Assembly (NCBI GenBank): GCA_023512835.1
Contig: JAKCVP010000379.1
Coordinates: 1-64,000 of the forward strand
Length of the DNA stretch: 64,000 nt
Origin: Taxillus chinensis
Lineage: Eukaryota > Streptophyta > Magnoliopsida > Santalales > Loranthaceae
Reading direction: 5' to 3'
How positions within the stretch are numbered: position 1 is the first letter of the stretch; every line of letters begins with the position of its first letter. Positions 44,270-56,646 of this stretch are shown piece by piece. The notes under the pieces are model-generated. The model searched no databases, was not told the DNA's origin, and saw only the letters and a program-made list of their open reading frames with translations. A program made the translations under genes and the position numbers.

Positions 44270-47155
44270 TGTGGAGGGCGACCTCTATAGGAGAGAAGGG
44301 AAAAGAGTCAGTGGGCGGGTTCTGGTAGACATGTATGATTGGCAGAGTGGGCCAGAGCCATGTGCATGGATGGCGAGGGTGGGGACGGCTGGGCGGACGG
44401 TTGATATCATGCACCACGGAAGTGCAAGGGGGTGGCCTCCCAGCAGACGCTCGGGTGACAGGGGAGCAGGGAGATGTGGTGGCTTACCCTTTTGCAGCGA
44501 GGCTCCGCAGAAGAGGCGGGGGGCGGGATTGGTGAGTGCGGTGGATTGGACGGCAGTGGTGGTGGTCGTAGCGACGGAGGAGAAATGGAGGGGTGGGCTA
44601 CGGTCCTAATAGATAGCCGTGGTCATGTCTTGTGTGCTCTGGTATGCAAGGCTTTGCCGGACCGAGTAGCAGGGTTCAGTGCACGGGTAGTCAATGTCGG
44701 AAGTCAAGGAAGAGGCAGTGGCAGAGGGCGAGAAGAGGTTGGGGTGGGTGGACAGGGAGTCAGATGCCTGGGGCGCAAGAAGGTACGGAGAGTGGGCGAG
44801 GAGGTCCGAACACGCAACAGCGACAGGTTCAGGCACCGTCAACCCGGTGTAGCCGTAGTGCTTCAGGAACAGGCGGGCTGGCACTGGATACAGCCCAGGG
44901 GGGGGGAAATGGCAGAAGAGACAAGACGAACAGAGCGATGGCGGGAGAAGGTTGCGGCAGCAGCAGGGCAGATGACCACACCAGCCACCCAATCTCGACG
45001 GGCACAGTTGAAGGAGACTGGAGTCGTTGTGCTCGCTGTGGGCAACGGTGGCTCGTCTAGGCGCCTCAACTTAATGCCTAGCCGCAGCTGCAACGTGATA
45101 TCGCCTGGTTGCTTCGTACCTCTGTGCGTGCTCATAACAGGCGTTCCCCTGGCGTACGCTTTCTGTGCGCGCCGGGGAGCAACAGCAGCCAGCCAGCACA
45201 TGCCCTGAGATATTCTCCTTGCCTGCTGGCGGTGTCGCGCGCGCAGAGTGGCCGACACCTGGCGCAGCATCGCCGCCATGCACGGTAGACGTTTCTATTG
45301 ACGGGAGCATTGGGTGCACGCTCGTCCAGGAACGGCATCCGCCAGCGTGGGAGGAAGCCTGCGGAGGACTGGACGCGCAGAAAGTCTCTGCACCCGCTGG
45401 GCAGCCGTTGCTGTGGAGCCGGACACGGACGATCGCTCGTCTGGGAGCACTGATGCGACCGCTTCAGCAATTTTTGTACCTGAATCTAGCGTACCTGAAG
45501 CAATAGCTTTGCACCATCTTAGGAAGATCCCTGATAGCGGCATCCGCATGCCATCTCCCATGCCATGACATGCCCTCCAGCAGTACATTACGCGAAGCCG
45601 CCGCCGCTGCTGCTCGGTCCCGCGCGCGCGTGTGTCACTGCTGCAGCTGGCTGACGCTGCACTGGCCGCAACGCAGAAGCAGGAACCCAGAGCCGCCCTG
45701 GCACGCCGGGCTGCATCGTGCAATCCCTGATGGCCCCATCAGCAGACGGGACGGTGGAAGGGCGACGTACCGAAAGTAGTTGGACCAGGTCTGGCGAGTG
45801 CGAGCAGTCGTCGAGCTGCGACGTCAGGACGCATGTGCTAAGGGCCGCGCTTGCCTGCAACGGTCGTAGGAGCTTCAACCCCCCCATCCATACTTCCTCC
45901 TCCACTCTTCGCCTCTCTAGTATTTTACCGTGTCCGCACTAGATACTTCCAACAGGCCGCGCTCCACAATTCTGACACAACCGCCCGTTGCTCGTGCGCG
46001 GCGGGTCAATAAAGTCAGCGGCCCTGCCTCACCGCGTGCCTGAGTCAGACGCCGCCTTCTGGCACTCCCTATCCCGGGTGCAACGAGTTCCAACCGCATC
46101 TCACTCCCGCCTGCCCCCCCAGCGATCACTGATGACATGCCGCAGACCCGATAGACTCCGCCGTCTTGCCCTCGCACATTAGCATGCAGCCTCCACCCTC
46201 CTCCTCCTCCACCTCATCGCCGTCGTCTATCTCAGCCCTTTCTCGCGCGCTAGACCGACACCCCAGCCTCCGCACCGGCTTGCACCGACCACTGAGACTG
46301 CCGTGTGCCTCACCACCACGCCCGCCATGACGACGAAGCGCGGGGCCAGATCTCGCTAAGATCTGATGTCGCGGTTGGGGCCTCTCAGCGGCTCTAGCTT
46401 ACCTTCCCTTCACGTGCGCGGATAACGTCAGCCTCACCGTCTGCCGTCGCAACCCCCACCACGCTGCCCACAGAGCCTTTCGTCCAGCTACGCGGCATGA
46501 CCTGCAGCTGCTAAAATGCGCCACCAGCGCTTACTTGCTGCAAGGGGCCCTCAGGTATTCACCTCCCCCCCTCGGCTGCGCATTCAGCCTCTCGTGCTGC
46601 TGATCCGCACTCGATGCCTGCTCAGAGCAGATGCATGCTCGCAGCGACCGCGTGACACACCTTTGCCTTGGCACGCCTGGCCTGGCTAGTTGACAAACGC
46701 CCCAATGCTGTCACCGCTGCTGTGTCCCTGCCGCTGCTGCCTCATCGTACCTATGTATCCTGCACTCACACCACCGCATACTCCCGCATGAGCGCTGGCG
46801 CTGGGCCTGGATCATTTTCGCCGGCCTACAACTACCTCTACACCTCTGCTATTGGCCAATCACGCAGCTGTAAAGGCACAAAAATTGCTAAAGAAAATTG
46901 GGTAGCTTTCGATTACGCGGCGCTTGCGCCCCGACTCGTCGAATGATCTATGCCCGTCTGGGCCCGCCTCCAACATTGGTTATATGTTTACAACGATGCT
47001 TGGCCTCTCCGAAGACCGAGGATGCTCGAAGCGCGATTGTCAGAGCAGATCAACTTGACTCGACTCTTTGAAGCGCAAGGATCTTGCTGCAGGACCCTGC
47101 ACATACGACCGTATCTGCGACCGCCCCTATCCACGTGAGGTTCACGCCTGCAGTA
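44270..47155. other. Long region without a recognisable gene
   Basis: About 2.9 kb upstream of the C2H2 factor and downstream of the wall protein. It contains poly-pyrimidine and trinucleotide-rich stretches (for example TCCTCCTCC near 46200) and many overlapping frames of up to 244 codons. None shows a domain, signal peptide or consistent frame. A 49-codon ATG frame at 46183 is Ser/Pro-rich and could be an exon. Part may be a long 5' UTR and promoter of the transcription factor. Confidence 0.4.
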
Positions 47156-48871
47156 TCAATGCAAGGTTGCTGTTACCGTCTGAGTCTGTGTGACTGTTTC
47201 ACGAGCGACTGTCTCCGTCACAGTAATGTAAATGTACGACACGCCACTGTGGCTGAGATCAACAGGGACGATGCTCCACGCCGGAGCCTCGCTTGAAACC
47301 GCGTTTGCATTTCCCATGAGTAGAGAAGCGTGATTTGTGTACGTCGCTGGGAGTGCAGTGGGGACTGCCTGCTTGCTTGAGCCTAGTGTAATGCGGCCTG
47401 CTTCTGTCCCAGACGGTACTGCTTGACCAAAACTTGCTGCTTCAGGCAATGGAAGCCCAAGACCTAGCCCTGCGTTGAGACTTGGAGAAGCTGTCAACAC
47501 CAATCGATAGCTCGGTGCTGTGGGTTCAGTCTTAGCCAAGCCCGCCAACGGAGTTTCAATGATATTGGTGGCTGGGCCTGTCTCGGAAAAGTTTGCCTCC
47601 GAATTTGGAAGAGCGTATCCTGCGCTTGTCGGCAGAGTCGACGAATCAGGCGCAGTTGGACTTGGCGTAGAGCCTCCATAGCCACGTAGGGTCGTGTGGA
47701 AGGTTGCGAAGGGCTGCGGTTGGGCTGTTGGCGTTGACAGTGCTTCCGGCAGTGATGTGTAAGCAGTTTCCTGAGGACTTGGAGCAACCAACGACGGTGT
47801 CGTGCTGATCGCTGACAGCTGATGACGCGTGATGGTCGTTCGAATTGTCAGTGTCGACCTCTGATGCGTGCTCGTCGGTGAAGCAACCGTCTGATTCGTG
47901 TTTAGAGTCGTCGGCTGCGCTGAAATCGCCTGCGTAGAACCCGGGACATATGATGATGCGATCACGACCTGGGAGGTCGGTGCTTGTGGGACTGCTCGCT
48001 GACTGCTCTTGACATGGCCTGACGTGGGCGACGCGCGGACAAAAGTATTTGTTCCAAATGTAGACGACTCAAGCGTCACAATCGACGAAGGCAACGCTAA
48101 GGTTGGTCTGAGAAGTTGAACGCTTGTCTCTGGCGTGAAGTGTGCGGACGTGTTTACGGACGATGGTCGCAGCGCACTTGTGTTCGGTAAAGCGGGCGCT
48201 GGAGACTGCAAAGTCGGGATCAGTCCAGTTGCCGAGGGGGGTCCATTGGCAATCGTCGATGGCAAGGCTATCCCCAGAGTCGATTCTTGAATCTGTTGTA
48301 CCCCGGTCGATGGCTCAGCAGCATTAGACTTGACCGGCGATTGCTGAACCGATGTAAGACGTCCAAGATAGACTGAGGTGGGAAGCAGTGCAGACGATGG
48401 AGCCGGCTCTAGCGAGGGCGTGACCGCTGATGCAAGCATCGAGCTTGCAGCCGGTGCCGCGGTGACTGGAGACGACACAGCGATGGACGGTGTAGGCTCG
48501 CTCGTCTGCGGGATGAAGCTTGTACCCTCGTAGACGCCAGCAGTTTCCGTAAATATGGCCTGTCCAGCCGTGTTGATGAAGGTAAGTGCCGCGTACGAGG
48601 AGACATACGTCGCTATCTCGACGGGTGTGATGGCAGTGAGCGCCGGCTCATCAGAAGCTGCAAATGCCGCGTGCGCAGTCGCGCTCGTTGGAACCTGCAC
48701 GCTTGGTGTTGTAGACTCCTGCTGCTCAGTCCCTGTGCTTGCGATCGTCGAGATCGCTGTCGTGTTCAAGAACCGAGGGAGTCTACGAAAGCTATGCTCG
48801 TTGACTCTGTGGAGTGGCGTGGCGATAGATGCGATAGTGAATAAGATGATGCTGAGGAGAAAGTGAGCCAT
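47156..48871 (-). CDS. Ser/Thr-rich secreted cell-wall or adhesin-like protein
   Basis: An intronless frame of 571 residues. A clear signal peptide ('MAHFLLSIILFTIASIA') is followed by a basic segment. Beyond that, almost the whole chain is Ser, Thr, Pro and Ala with few charged residues, the composition of an O-mannosylated surface protein. The end is beta-branched and repeats 'VTETV...ETVTQTQTVTA', as is common in fungal wall proteins with VTVTET tails. No GPI-attachment hydrophobic tail is evident, so secretion or other wall linkage is likely. No enzyme domain is seen. The upstream in-frame reading starts at GTG and is not used. Function inferred from composition only. Confidence 0.75.
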   Translation of the reverse strand: MAHFLLSIILFTIASIATPLHRVNEHSFRRLPRFLNTTAISTIASTGTEQQESTTPSVQVPTSATAHAAFAASDEPALTAITPVEIATYVSSYAALTFINTAGQAIFTETAGVYEGTSFIPQTSEPTPSIAVSSPVTAAPAASSMLASAVTPSLEPAPSSALLPTSVYLGRLTSVQQSPVKSNAAEPSTGVQQIQESTLGIALPSTIANGPPSATGLIPTLQSPAPALPNTSALRPSSVNTSAHFTPETSVQLLRPTLALPSSIVTLESSTFGTNTFVRASPTSGHVKSSQRAVPQAPTSQVVIASSYVPGSTQAISAQPTTLNTNQTVASPTSTHQRSTLTIRTTITRHQLSAISTTPSLVAPSPQETAYTSLPEALSTPTAQPQPFATFHTTLRGYGGSTPSPTAPDSSTLPTSAGYALPNSEANFSETGPATNIIETPLAGLAKTEPTAPSYRLVLTASPSLNAGLGLGLPLPEAASFGQAVPSGTEAGRITLGSSKQAVPTALPATYTNHASLLMGNANAVSSEAPAWSIVPVDLSHSGVSYIYITVTETVARETVTQTQTVTATLH

Positions 48872-50028
48872 TTTTTTTGGCTCGAAACACTGCGAATGAT
48901 AGGTTTCCACAGCCGAGCAAGGAGTTGATGATGGGTTGAGTGGTTGTGTATAGGTTTGAAAGTGGTGGACTCGAGGATCTCGACCAGCGAGTATTACTAG
49001 CAGAGAAGATAAGAGAAGAATGAGTGACCTGGTTTGTCAAAGCGAAAAGACTAGAACGTGTGATGTATCAAACAACCGACCCAAACAAGAGAGAGAGAGA
49101 CAGAGAAAAGACAGGCAATGTACAGCGATCAGAGTGTGTGATGAGCCTCAGCAGCGGCGAGGAAAGGGTGATATAGCAGTCTGCATCGTGGCGCGCCACA
49201 AGTCCCTTCACCACCAGCATCTAGGCGCGTCCCATAGGTCGACAGAAGCTTTGGTGAGCGCAATCAGAGGTTCTATTTTCACGACCTACGGGTCTGTGCG
49301 GTGTATGGTGTTGCGCTGAACTCATCTGAGCTCTGGCCTCACAAGGCCGCCAGGGGAGCGCATAGCCAGTACTATGCCTGCACGCGGAGTGCGCGAAACA
49401 CATGGCTTAAGTCTACTCCGGAAGGACATGATCCGCAATCCGCAGACGCGCTGTGAAAAGACAATCTTGTCGACTAGAAGGTGTGAGCCGGAATCGGTTG
49501 GGTGTGAATCTTTGCAACACGAAACACGTCGACAGTTGGCCGGTTGTTGGCGCTTAGAGGCCGAGACTTAATGCCAGCGTCTCGCTCACGCTGAATTGAA
49601 AATAGAGTCAACGGGATTCTTCTGACGGGGCTCGTTGCGCCGTCGCGCCCCAATACGGTCGCGGCATCTCATAACACAAAGAGACTCCTTTGGCTGTCGA
49701 GAAGATCTGAGCAACGGAGGCCCAAGCGAAGATGAGGTTGTGCCTGGCGGTCGGCGACGGATACCACCGGCTCCGCGCCATTGGTCTGTGCGATGGCGGG
49801 GCCATTTTCAGCAACTTTCCGTCTGGAATATCATGAAGACTCACAGATAATACGACGGAATCTGACTGGCATCCCGCCAGCAAGAATAGCAATATAAAGG
49901 CCATCTGGCATTCAGACATCTAATTGCTCTGTCATTCATCAGTCTTTGCGCTTCCATCCCCTCCCGCCTTTGAGAAGCAGTCTGTCCCACCACTGCGCAC
50001 ACTTCCCCGCAACCTCAGAGAGCCCAGC
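48872..50028. promoter_or_regulatory. Divergent upstream region, wall protein / AsnRS
   Basis: 1.15 kb between divergent starts. A short AG-rich tract (GAGAGAGAGACAGAGA) lies at about 49089-49104. No other feature was supported. Confidence 0.4.
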
Positions 50029-51806
50029 ATGGCCGCACGCGACGTGTACATCGACGAGGCCATTGGCCAAGACGTCGACACTGTAGAAGGCACAGAGTCA
50101 GCGCCCTTCAAGTCGCTGCAGTTTGCGTACCTGAAAGAGATTCCCGGTGCACGCTACATTATCAAGAAGCCCACGGACGACGAGACAGAACAAGACCCCG
50201 CTGCTCCCGCAGGCTACAAAGTCGCGGCGAAATCTGCGTTGAAAAAGGCCCAGAATGCACTGGATGCTGCGAAAAAGAAGGCCGCCAAGGCTGGTGATCT
50301 GGAGAAGAAGCGATTAGAAGAGGAGGCCGCTCGCGAGAAGATGTTCGAGGCAGCAAAGGCAATCAAGATCACAGAGGACAGCTCGCTCACTCCCGCGCTG
50401 AAGATTAAGACGGACACGGAAGATCCCAAGCTAGTGCGTCGCATTGCGTCTCCGCACATACAGAATATGAGCCAGCGACTAACAGGAGCCAGGTCACAGC
50501 AGGAGACCCCAACACGGCCAACAGCGGCACCCGTGTCAAGGTGACTGGCCGCGTCCACCGTGCCCGCGCGCAAAAGGACATTCTATTCATCACTCTCCGT
50601 GACGGCTACGGCTTCATGCAGTGCGTCTTGTCAGGTCAGCTAGCGAAGACCTACGACGCCGTCACCCTCACCCTCGAGACCTCGCTCTCAATCACCGGCG
50701 AACTCAAATCCCTACCGCCCGGCGCCAAAGCTCCCCTCAACCGTGAACTGCGCGCCGACTTCTTCAGCGTCATCGGCAAGGCTGCAGGCGGCGACGAAGC
50801 AATCACAAACAAGGTCGCCGCCGGCGGAGACCCCCAGACTCTCCTCGACCAACGTCACCTCGTTGTGCGCGGCGAGACTGCCTCCAAGGTCCTCTTCGTC
50901 CGCGACGCAATCGAGTACGCCTTCAACCGCGCCTACCACGAGCTGCGCATCGCCAAACTCGCGCCCCCCGCCCTAGTCCAGACACAAGTGGAGGGCGGCG
51001 CAACGCTCTTCAAGTTCGATTACTATGGCGAAGAAGCCTACCTCACTCAGTCATCGCAGCTGTACCTCGAAACCTGCCTACCGAGCATGGGCGACGTCTA
51101 CTGCATTGAGAAATCCTTTCGTGCCGAGAAATCGCTCACGCGCCGCCATTTGTCAGAGTACACGCACATCGAGGCAGAGCTGGACTTCATCACCTTCGAC
51201 GACCTGCTCAACCATCTAGAGCACATCATGTGCCGCGTGCTCGAGCTCGTCTTTGAGGACCCGCGCATCGCCGACGCAATCATGACGCTCAACCCGTCCT
51301 TTCAGCGCCCGCAGCGGCCGTTCCTGCGCATGCGCTACACCGACGCAATCGCCTGGCTTAACGAGCACAGCATCCCCAACGAAGAAGGCAAGCCGCATGC
51401 GTTTGGCGACGACATTGCCGAAGCAGCCGAGCGGCGCATGACGGACATAATCAACCGACCCATCTTCCTCACGCACTTCCCCGTCGAGATAAAGGCGTTT
51501 TACATGGCCAAGGCAGAGGATGACGTGCGCACGACGGAAAGCGTGGATTGTCTCATGCCGGGCGTAGGCGAGATTGTGGGCGGATCGATGCGCATGTGGG
51601 ACTATGGCGAGTTGATGAAGGCGTATGAGCGCGAGGGTATCGAGGCTGCGCCGTACTATTGGTACACTGATCAGCGCAAGTACGGTACCTCGCCGCATGG
51701 TGGGTATGGATTGGGATTGGAGCGGTTTCTGGCTTGGCTGTGCGGACTGCATACCGTGAGGGAGGCGTGCTTGTACCCGCGGTACATGGGCCGTTGCAAG
51801 CCTTGA
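50029..51806 (+). CDS. DED81: Asparaginyl-tRNA synthetase, cytosolic
   Basis: Exons 50029-50433 and 50493-51806 (59-nt intron, GTGCGT donor, GCCAG acceptor, CTAAC branch) join to 572 residues. A class IIb synthetase that charges tRNA-Asn. The N-terminal part has a Lys/Glu-rich helical extension ('KKAQNALDAAKKKAAKAGDL') typical of eukaryotic AsnRS. The OB-fold anticodon domain starts at 'RVKVTGRVHRARAQ'. The catalytic core shows 'FLTQSSQLYLE'-type motif 1 ('YLTQSSQLYLETCLPSMGDV'), motif 2 'FRAEKSLTRRHLSEYTHIEAE' shortened here to its core Arg and His, and motif 3 'GGYGLGLERFLAWL'. The Asn-specific 'EDDVRTTESVDCLMPGVGEI' stretch separates it from AspRS. Start ATG in a CAGCATGGCC context. Confidence 0.95.
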
Positions 51807-52883
51807 TGTCCTCGGAAAGGGGGTGGGGAGGGCTTGCTCCTGCGGCTTTGAACTTTGAGCGTTTGGCTTCGGCTGGGAATGCTGTAAAGGCAGGGAAGGA
51901 ATGGAGGGCGTGGCTTCTCGTTGTCGTTATTTTCTGTTACGACGCAGGATGGAAAAGCACGTTGGACGCCGTACTTCAGAGAGGAAAAGGCACGGATGAC
52001 AGCGAGGGAGCAGCGGCATACCGTGCGAGCATAGGCAGTGCCTACTTAGATAGAGAGCGAGGGCTTTATAGTACCCGTAGATACCTCATCAGACGCCAGC
52101 GAGAAGAATCCATGACTCTGAACAAGTCGAAGCACCAGGAAACAAGAAATTCGCAACACGCAAAACGCAAAACACTCATCACTCATCACTGCTCGCAAGA
52201 TCTTGCCTTGGGTATTGTCCATTCTCCATTTGAAAAAGGATGGTTGAGCTCAGGTAGAGTAGACACCGAGCACTCGAGCATCCAGCAACTACCGGGCATT
52301 GAAGACTACCTACCAGGCGACGAGACGAGCCAGTCTCTCCAGCCCAGTGTAGTACATCCAGTGCGCCCGTGATTACCACACGCCCATCCAGTGCATCATC
52401 AGTCACGCTTCAAGGCATCGAACAGCGTGCCTTGTTTCCTTTGCTGTTGCATTTGCTTTTGTTTTTGCCCAGTCTTATTCCATCGCTCAGTAGGGCAGTA
52501 AGGTGTATCAGCCTTCAGGCTGTAGCCCAGCGCGACAGCTCCATTGACCAGTCAAAGTTTCAGACCCATAGCCCAGCCCAGTCCAGTCCCGTCCCGACGT
52601 TTGAAAGAGGAGGGGAAGAATGGGAAAACAGAATATGAATACAAAGATCACTAATCCAAGTCTCGAACCTGGACTGATCATAAGGCCCCAGAACGCCTTC
52701 ATATGCTTTTGTGTGGACGAATAGGACAGAGTATGGCGGGATGGGCGTGGACGGGTGGGTACTGATTGTGTTTGGTCATGTCGGGCGAATCCTGTTTAGC
52801 AGGATCTGGTTAAGGTAGTCCCTTGTGTGCAGCATGGAGCAGCAGGTACTCAGAGTACGCCGTGCATGCAAAACACAGTTCTT
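51807..52883. other. Convergent intergenic region
   Basis: About 1.1 kb of 3' flanks of AsnRS (+) and the Rco1-like gene (-). No gene seen. Confidence 0.5.
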
Positions 52884-55800
52884 TCAGCTCTTCTTCAAGA
52901 CGTGGCTAATGAGTTCTTGCAAGAGCTCCAGCTGGCGTCGCTGGCCCTGTGCGAGGAGCTTCGGGTTGCCAGTGGTGGTCGTTTGCGCTTGGTTCGGTAA
53001 GGTCGACATCATCCGGGCGACTTCAGCGGGCGCCTCTGCCTCGAGCAAGTTGATAAGGCCATCGATCTTGTCGCCGCTGAGCTCTGCCAGGTCAGTGCCG
53101 CGAGCAAGCTGTGCGAGATTCAGCGCTGTTTGACGCTCAACAAACGCGTGCTGCCGCAAACGCTGATTCAAATGCTTTGCGTTGCTCAACTGTGTGCGCT
53201 TTCTTTGTATCTCCAGACGCTCAAGCTCGGCTTTGCGAGCGGCTTCGTGCTTGGCGTTCTCGCTCTTCACTTTTTCGATAAAGTCAAGCTTGATGCCCTT
53301 TGCGGGTAATCGGAGCAAAGTGCCACTTGCATCTTGCTCGAAAACGTCAAATTCGTCATCTGATTCCTCGTCGAAATGGACCTCGATAAGCCCATTATTC
53401 GGTACGCCCCTTTGTAGATGCGTATCGATGACAAGGTGCTTTGCAGGTTTTCGGATGCGGTGATAAGGGTAGAGACGCTCTTCATGCCGCGACTTGTCGA
53501 GCTCAACGGCGTCGACAAGTTGCAAGGCATGTGTGACATGGTTGGGGCACATCCAAGCACTATTCTCATTGCGCGAAGGAGCCTTAGCGAGTGGCGGATC
53601 CAGACAGTCAAGGTGCCAGCTCAGATTGCAATACTCGCAGGGGAGCAGATCCTTCTTACCAGCGGCAGACAGACCACAGACGCAGCACAGAGCTGGAACC
53701 ATTGTCTTCTTGCCATTTTTGCCCTTTACTTCCTTGAAAAGGCCATGCAAGTCGTCGTCCTTGCCATTGGCAGAAAGCTTATCACGCTTGCTGTTACTGC
53801 TATCAGCCAACCGGTCCATGCACGATGGTACATCAGACAACTTACTTTGTTCGAGGTTCCGGTACAGAGACATACTGGCCATCCTGGCCGACCTTGACGC
53901 CTTCAAAATAGGTGGCGATCCGGGATGGTAGGCGGAAGGCGTAAGGGTTCTTCTCCTCTAGGCGCTCGAAGAGGGTGCTAAAAAGACCATGCGGCCTCTC
54001 ACCAAAGCCTCTCTTTCGCTCGACACACTTGTTACAGAAGAAAGCCTCTGGTTTCTTGGGGTCGAGTGGAGGCTCTCTGCAGAGTGGGTGATATGCCGTC
54101 TCGCATGAAACGCAGCAGACGAGATTGCCGCCAGAGCCGCACGATGCGCATATGTCGTTGTAATCAGCCTGGTAATTAGTCGTTAGTCTCAAATGCTGTT
54201 GCTTCACGCAAATCATTGCGCGAATGCAAATGATGATGGAAGATGACAAAGTAAGATGAAGTTGAAAGGAAGTGTCGGGATAATGCCAACATCTCCGATG
54301 CCCAAAAGCGAAAGGGGTTGTGCCAAGGCTTACCTCTTCTAGATAGCCTGCCTCTCTGTCTCTGCGACCCATGGGCGCAATTCCAGCCGTCAGACCCTCA
54401 CGAGTTCTTCGGCTGTTTGCGTCACTAGAAAAGGTGCACTTAGCAACTCGTTCTGCGCAGCGGTTATGTCGCGCGTCAAAAGCGTAGGATAAGACCGCCC
54501 TGAGACCACCTTGCTCTTGAAGACAAGGATACAACTAGCTTCGCCTGGAGCGATCAAAAACAATGGGAATAGAGTAGACTTACGTGACCCTCGTGCGAGG
54601 TGGTTGTGGCTTGTGTCTCTTCAGTGGACGGCCTAGATTGGTTGGGCCATGCTCTGGCGTGTTGACTGCAGGCTGCGGACTCGGAGGTCTGCTACCGTCA
54701 ACGGTGATGAGAGGTGTCAGAGTATCATCGAGTGCAAGCTCGGTCTCTCCAACTTCGACGTCGACAGCTGAGATAGGCTGGTCCACCATGACAGGGCGTT
54801 CGCTGCTTTCCAGGGAAAGAATGTCTCTCTCACGCAACATTGCGCGCTCGAGACGCGTGCGGGCGTCGTCAGCGGAAGCGTCTGCTCCAAATGCGTCTTC
54901 GGCAGAGCGCTTCTCGCTGCCCTCTTGCTGCGATAGATCAGATCTGCCAGGCATTAGATACGGATCATCCACCGGAGGCTCCTGCAGCCAATCGATCGCA
55001 TTGGCGTGATCGAAAGCCTGGCAAGGAGGGGGAATGTCATACGATACGAACGATGCAGCAGGCGGTAGTCCGCTTTCGTTGGTAGAGACTTCGGGCTCGG
55101 ATGCCGGCGGCGGAGACAGCGGAGAAGATCCTCTACGCTCCAGCGCAGGCACTGCCTCGATCTGGGCCTCGTCAATGCTCGTTTGAGAATCTTGAGCGGC
55201 CTTGGTTGGAGTGTCCTGTGTCATTGCGTGCAAGTCATCAGAAGCTAGTTCGGCGGCGAATGTGTCCCCTGGCACCATCGAGCCTTTGGCTACCGGCTTG
55301 AGAGGAGAACCTAAATTTGCCATGAGCAATTTGTGGCTTGAGTGGGTAGCCGCCATTGGTAGACTATTAGTGCGCGGGAGTGAAGGCATTTCTTGTGATA
55401 AAGCTTGGTTGGAGTGATCACTGGTAGGTGAGTCGTGACGGTTGTGGAAGTGTGTGCCTGACACTGTAGGCGAATATGTATTTGCGTGTGTGAGAGAGGG
55501 GACGCTTTTACTGGGTGAATGTCCAATTGTCGAGCTTCGAGAAGTGTGCAAGCCCGGGGTGAATCCCAGCGGGTTTGTTGGTGTGCTTCCAGGACCTGAG
55601 AAATCAGGTATGGGCTCAGACCGTTTAAAGGAACGTTTCAAATCCTTGATCTTTCGCTTCAAGCGCTTGCGCATCAAAGGTGTGAGATCGCCCTTACTCT
55701 CCCCAAGTAATAGTTGCGCAAGCTCGTGGTCCTTCTGAGATGCAGCATGCAAGTAAGTAAGCGCCCCGACTTGGTGATGTGAGCCTCTGCGCTTGACTTC

Positions 55801-56646
55801 AACGATGGCTTTGGCGAACGGCGAACCCGGCTGAATGTGAGTAGTCGTGTGAAGAACGCGACCCACTGGCTGGGGCAAATTCTGACTCGCTGTCACAGCG
55901 TTCGGCGCGCTTTGAATAGCTGGCGGGTTTGCAATGGGAGACTGATGGGCTACGGGCGACGGTTGTAGAGTGGAAGTCGATTCCTGCAAATGACGACTAG
56001 TCGCTGAAGATGATTTTGGCCGAACTGAATCCTGTACAGGGCTTTCGACAGCTGACGACATGACTTGGTCCAGAATCTGCGGATCTACCGGAGGGTCGCC
56101 GTCAATGGGCGGCGATTGGTGTGACGAGACGCCAGGCAGATTTGCGGGTGTCGCAGGTGAAGAGAAAGTGGTTGACGGAGCCGGGGGCGTCGAAACCACC
56201 TGCAGTGGCGGGGTCGTGTCCAGCCTCACTGAAGAGTCGTCCGCCCGAACTGAGGCAGCCCTTGAAGCAGCCCTTGATCCATCTGACAAAGTCGTGAAAT
56301 CCGGAGTAGCGCGACCGTCATCCAAGCCTAGACTCTCGACATTTTTGTGACCAAGGTGTCGTCGTAAAGGATCTACTCTTGCTCTCGCCCTTTGCTTTGC
56401 TGTCGGGTTTGTCCCAAGAGGCATCATGGTCTCCAATACTCCAAGTCTATCCAGCTTATTGTCCATGAATGATGGCTGAGGCTCTCGCAACGGTGGCTCA
56501 ACCCAGCCATTAGCCGCCACGCGGTTCTCGAAGAAGTTATTGGACAGGGATCTCGTTGAGTGGCTCCATGTGTGCGGTTCATTGTGGTTTGGTGTGGAGG
56601 TGCGGGAGGGACGCAGGACCCGTTCGCGATTCGAGGTGGAAGACAT
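52884..56646 (-). CDS. RCO1: Rco1-like PHD protein of the Rpd3S complex
   Basis: Exons 56646-54584, 54424-54334, 54168-53846 and 53796-52884 join in phase to 1129 residues. The N-terminal 680 residues are largely disordered but start with a conserved 'PSFMDNKLDRLGVLETM'-like segment. The first PHD finger (about 725-766) is 'CASCGSGGNLVCCVSC' with 'YHPLC' and 'FFCNKC'. A conserved linker ('NPYAFRLPSRIATYFEGV') leads to a second, longer PHD (about 864-915: 'CCVCG', 'LPCEYC', 'WHLDC'). A coiled-coil-like C-terminus follows. This two-PHD order with the MRG-binding linker is that of yeast Rco1. Rco1 joins Eaf3 in Rpd3S to deacetylate histones behind elongating polymerase on H3K36-methylated chromatin. 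The orthology is inferred from architecture. Introns are 159, 165 and 49 nt. Confidence 0.87.

Noticed and set aside
44474..45208. A 244-codon Gly-rich plus-strand frame
   Set aside because: Composition reflects a G-rich strand, there is no conserved motif and it overlaps equally long frames in other phases.
49924..50028. Presequence extension of AsnRS
   Set aside because: It begins at TTG and the added residues include Glu and few Arg. Non-AUG initiation is known for some yeast synthetases, but there is no support here.
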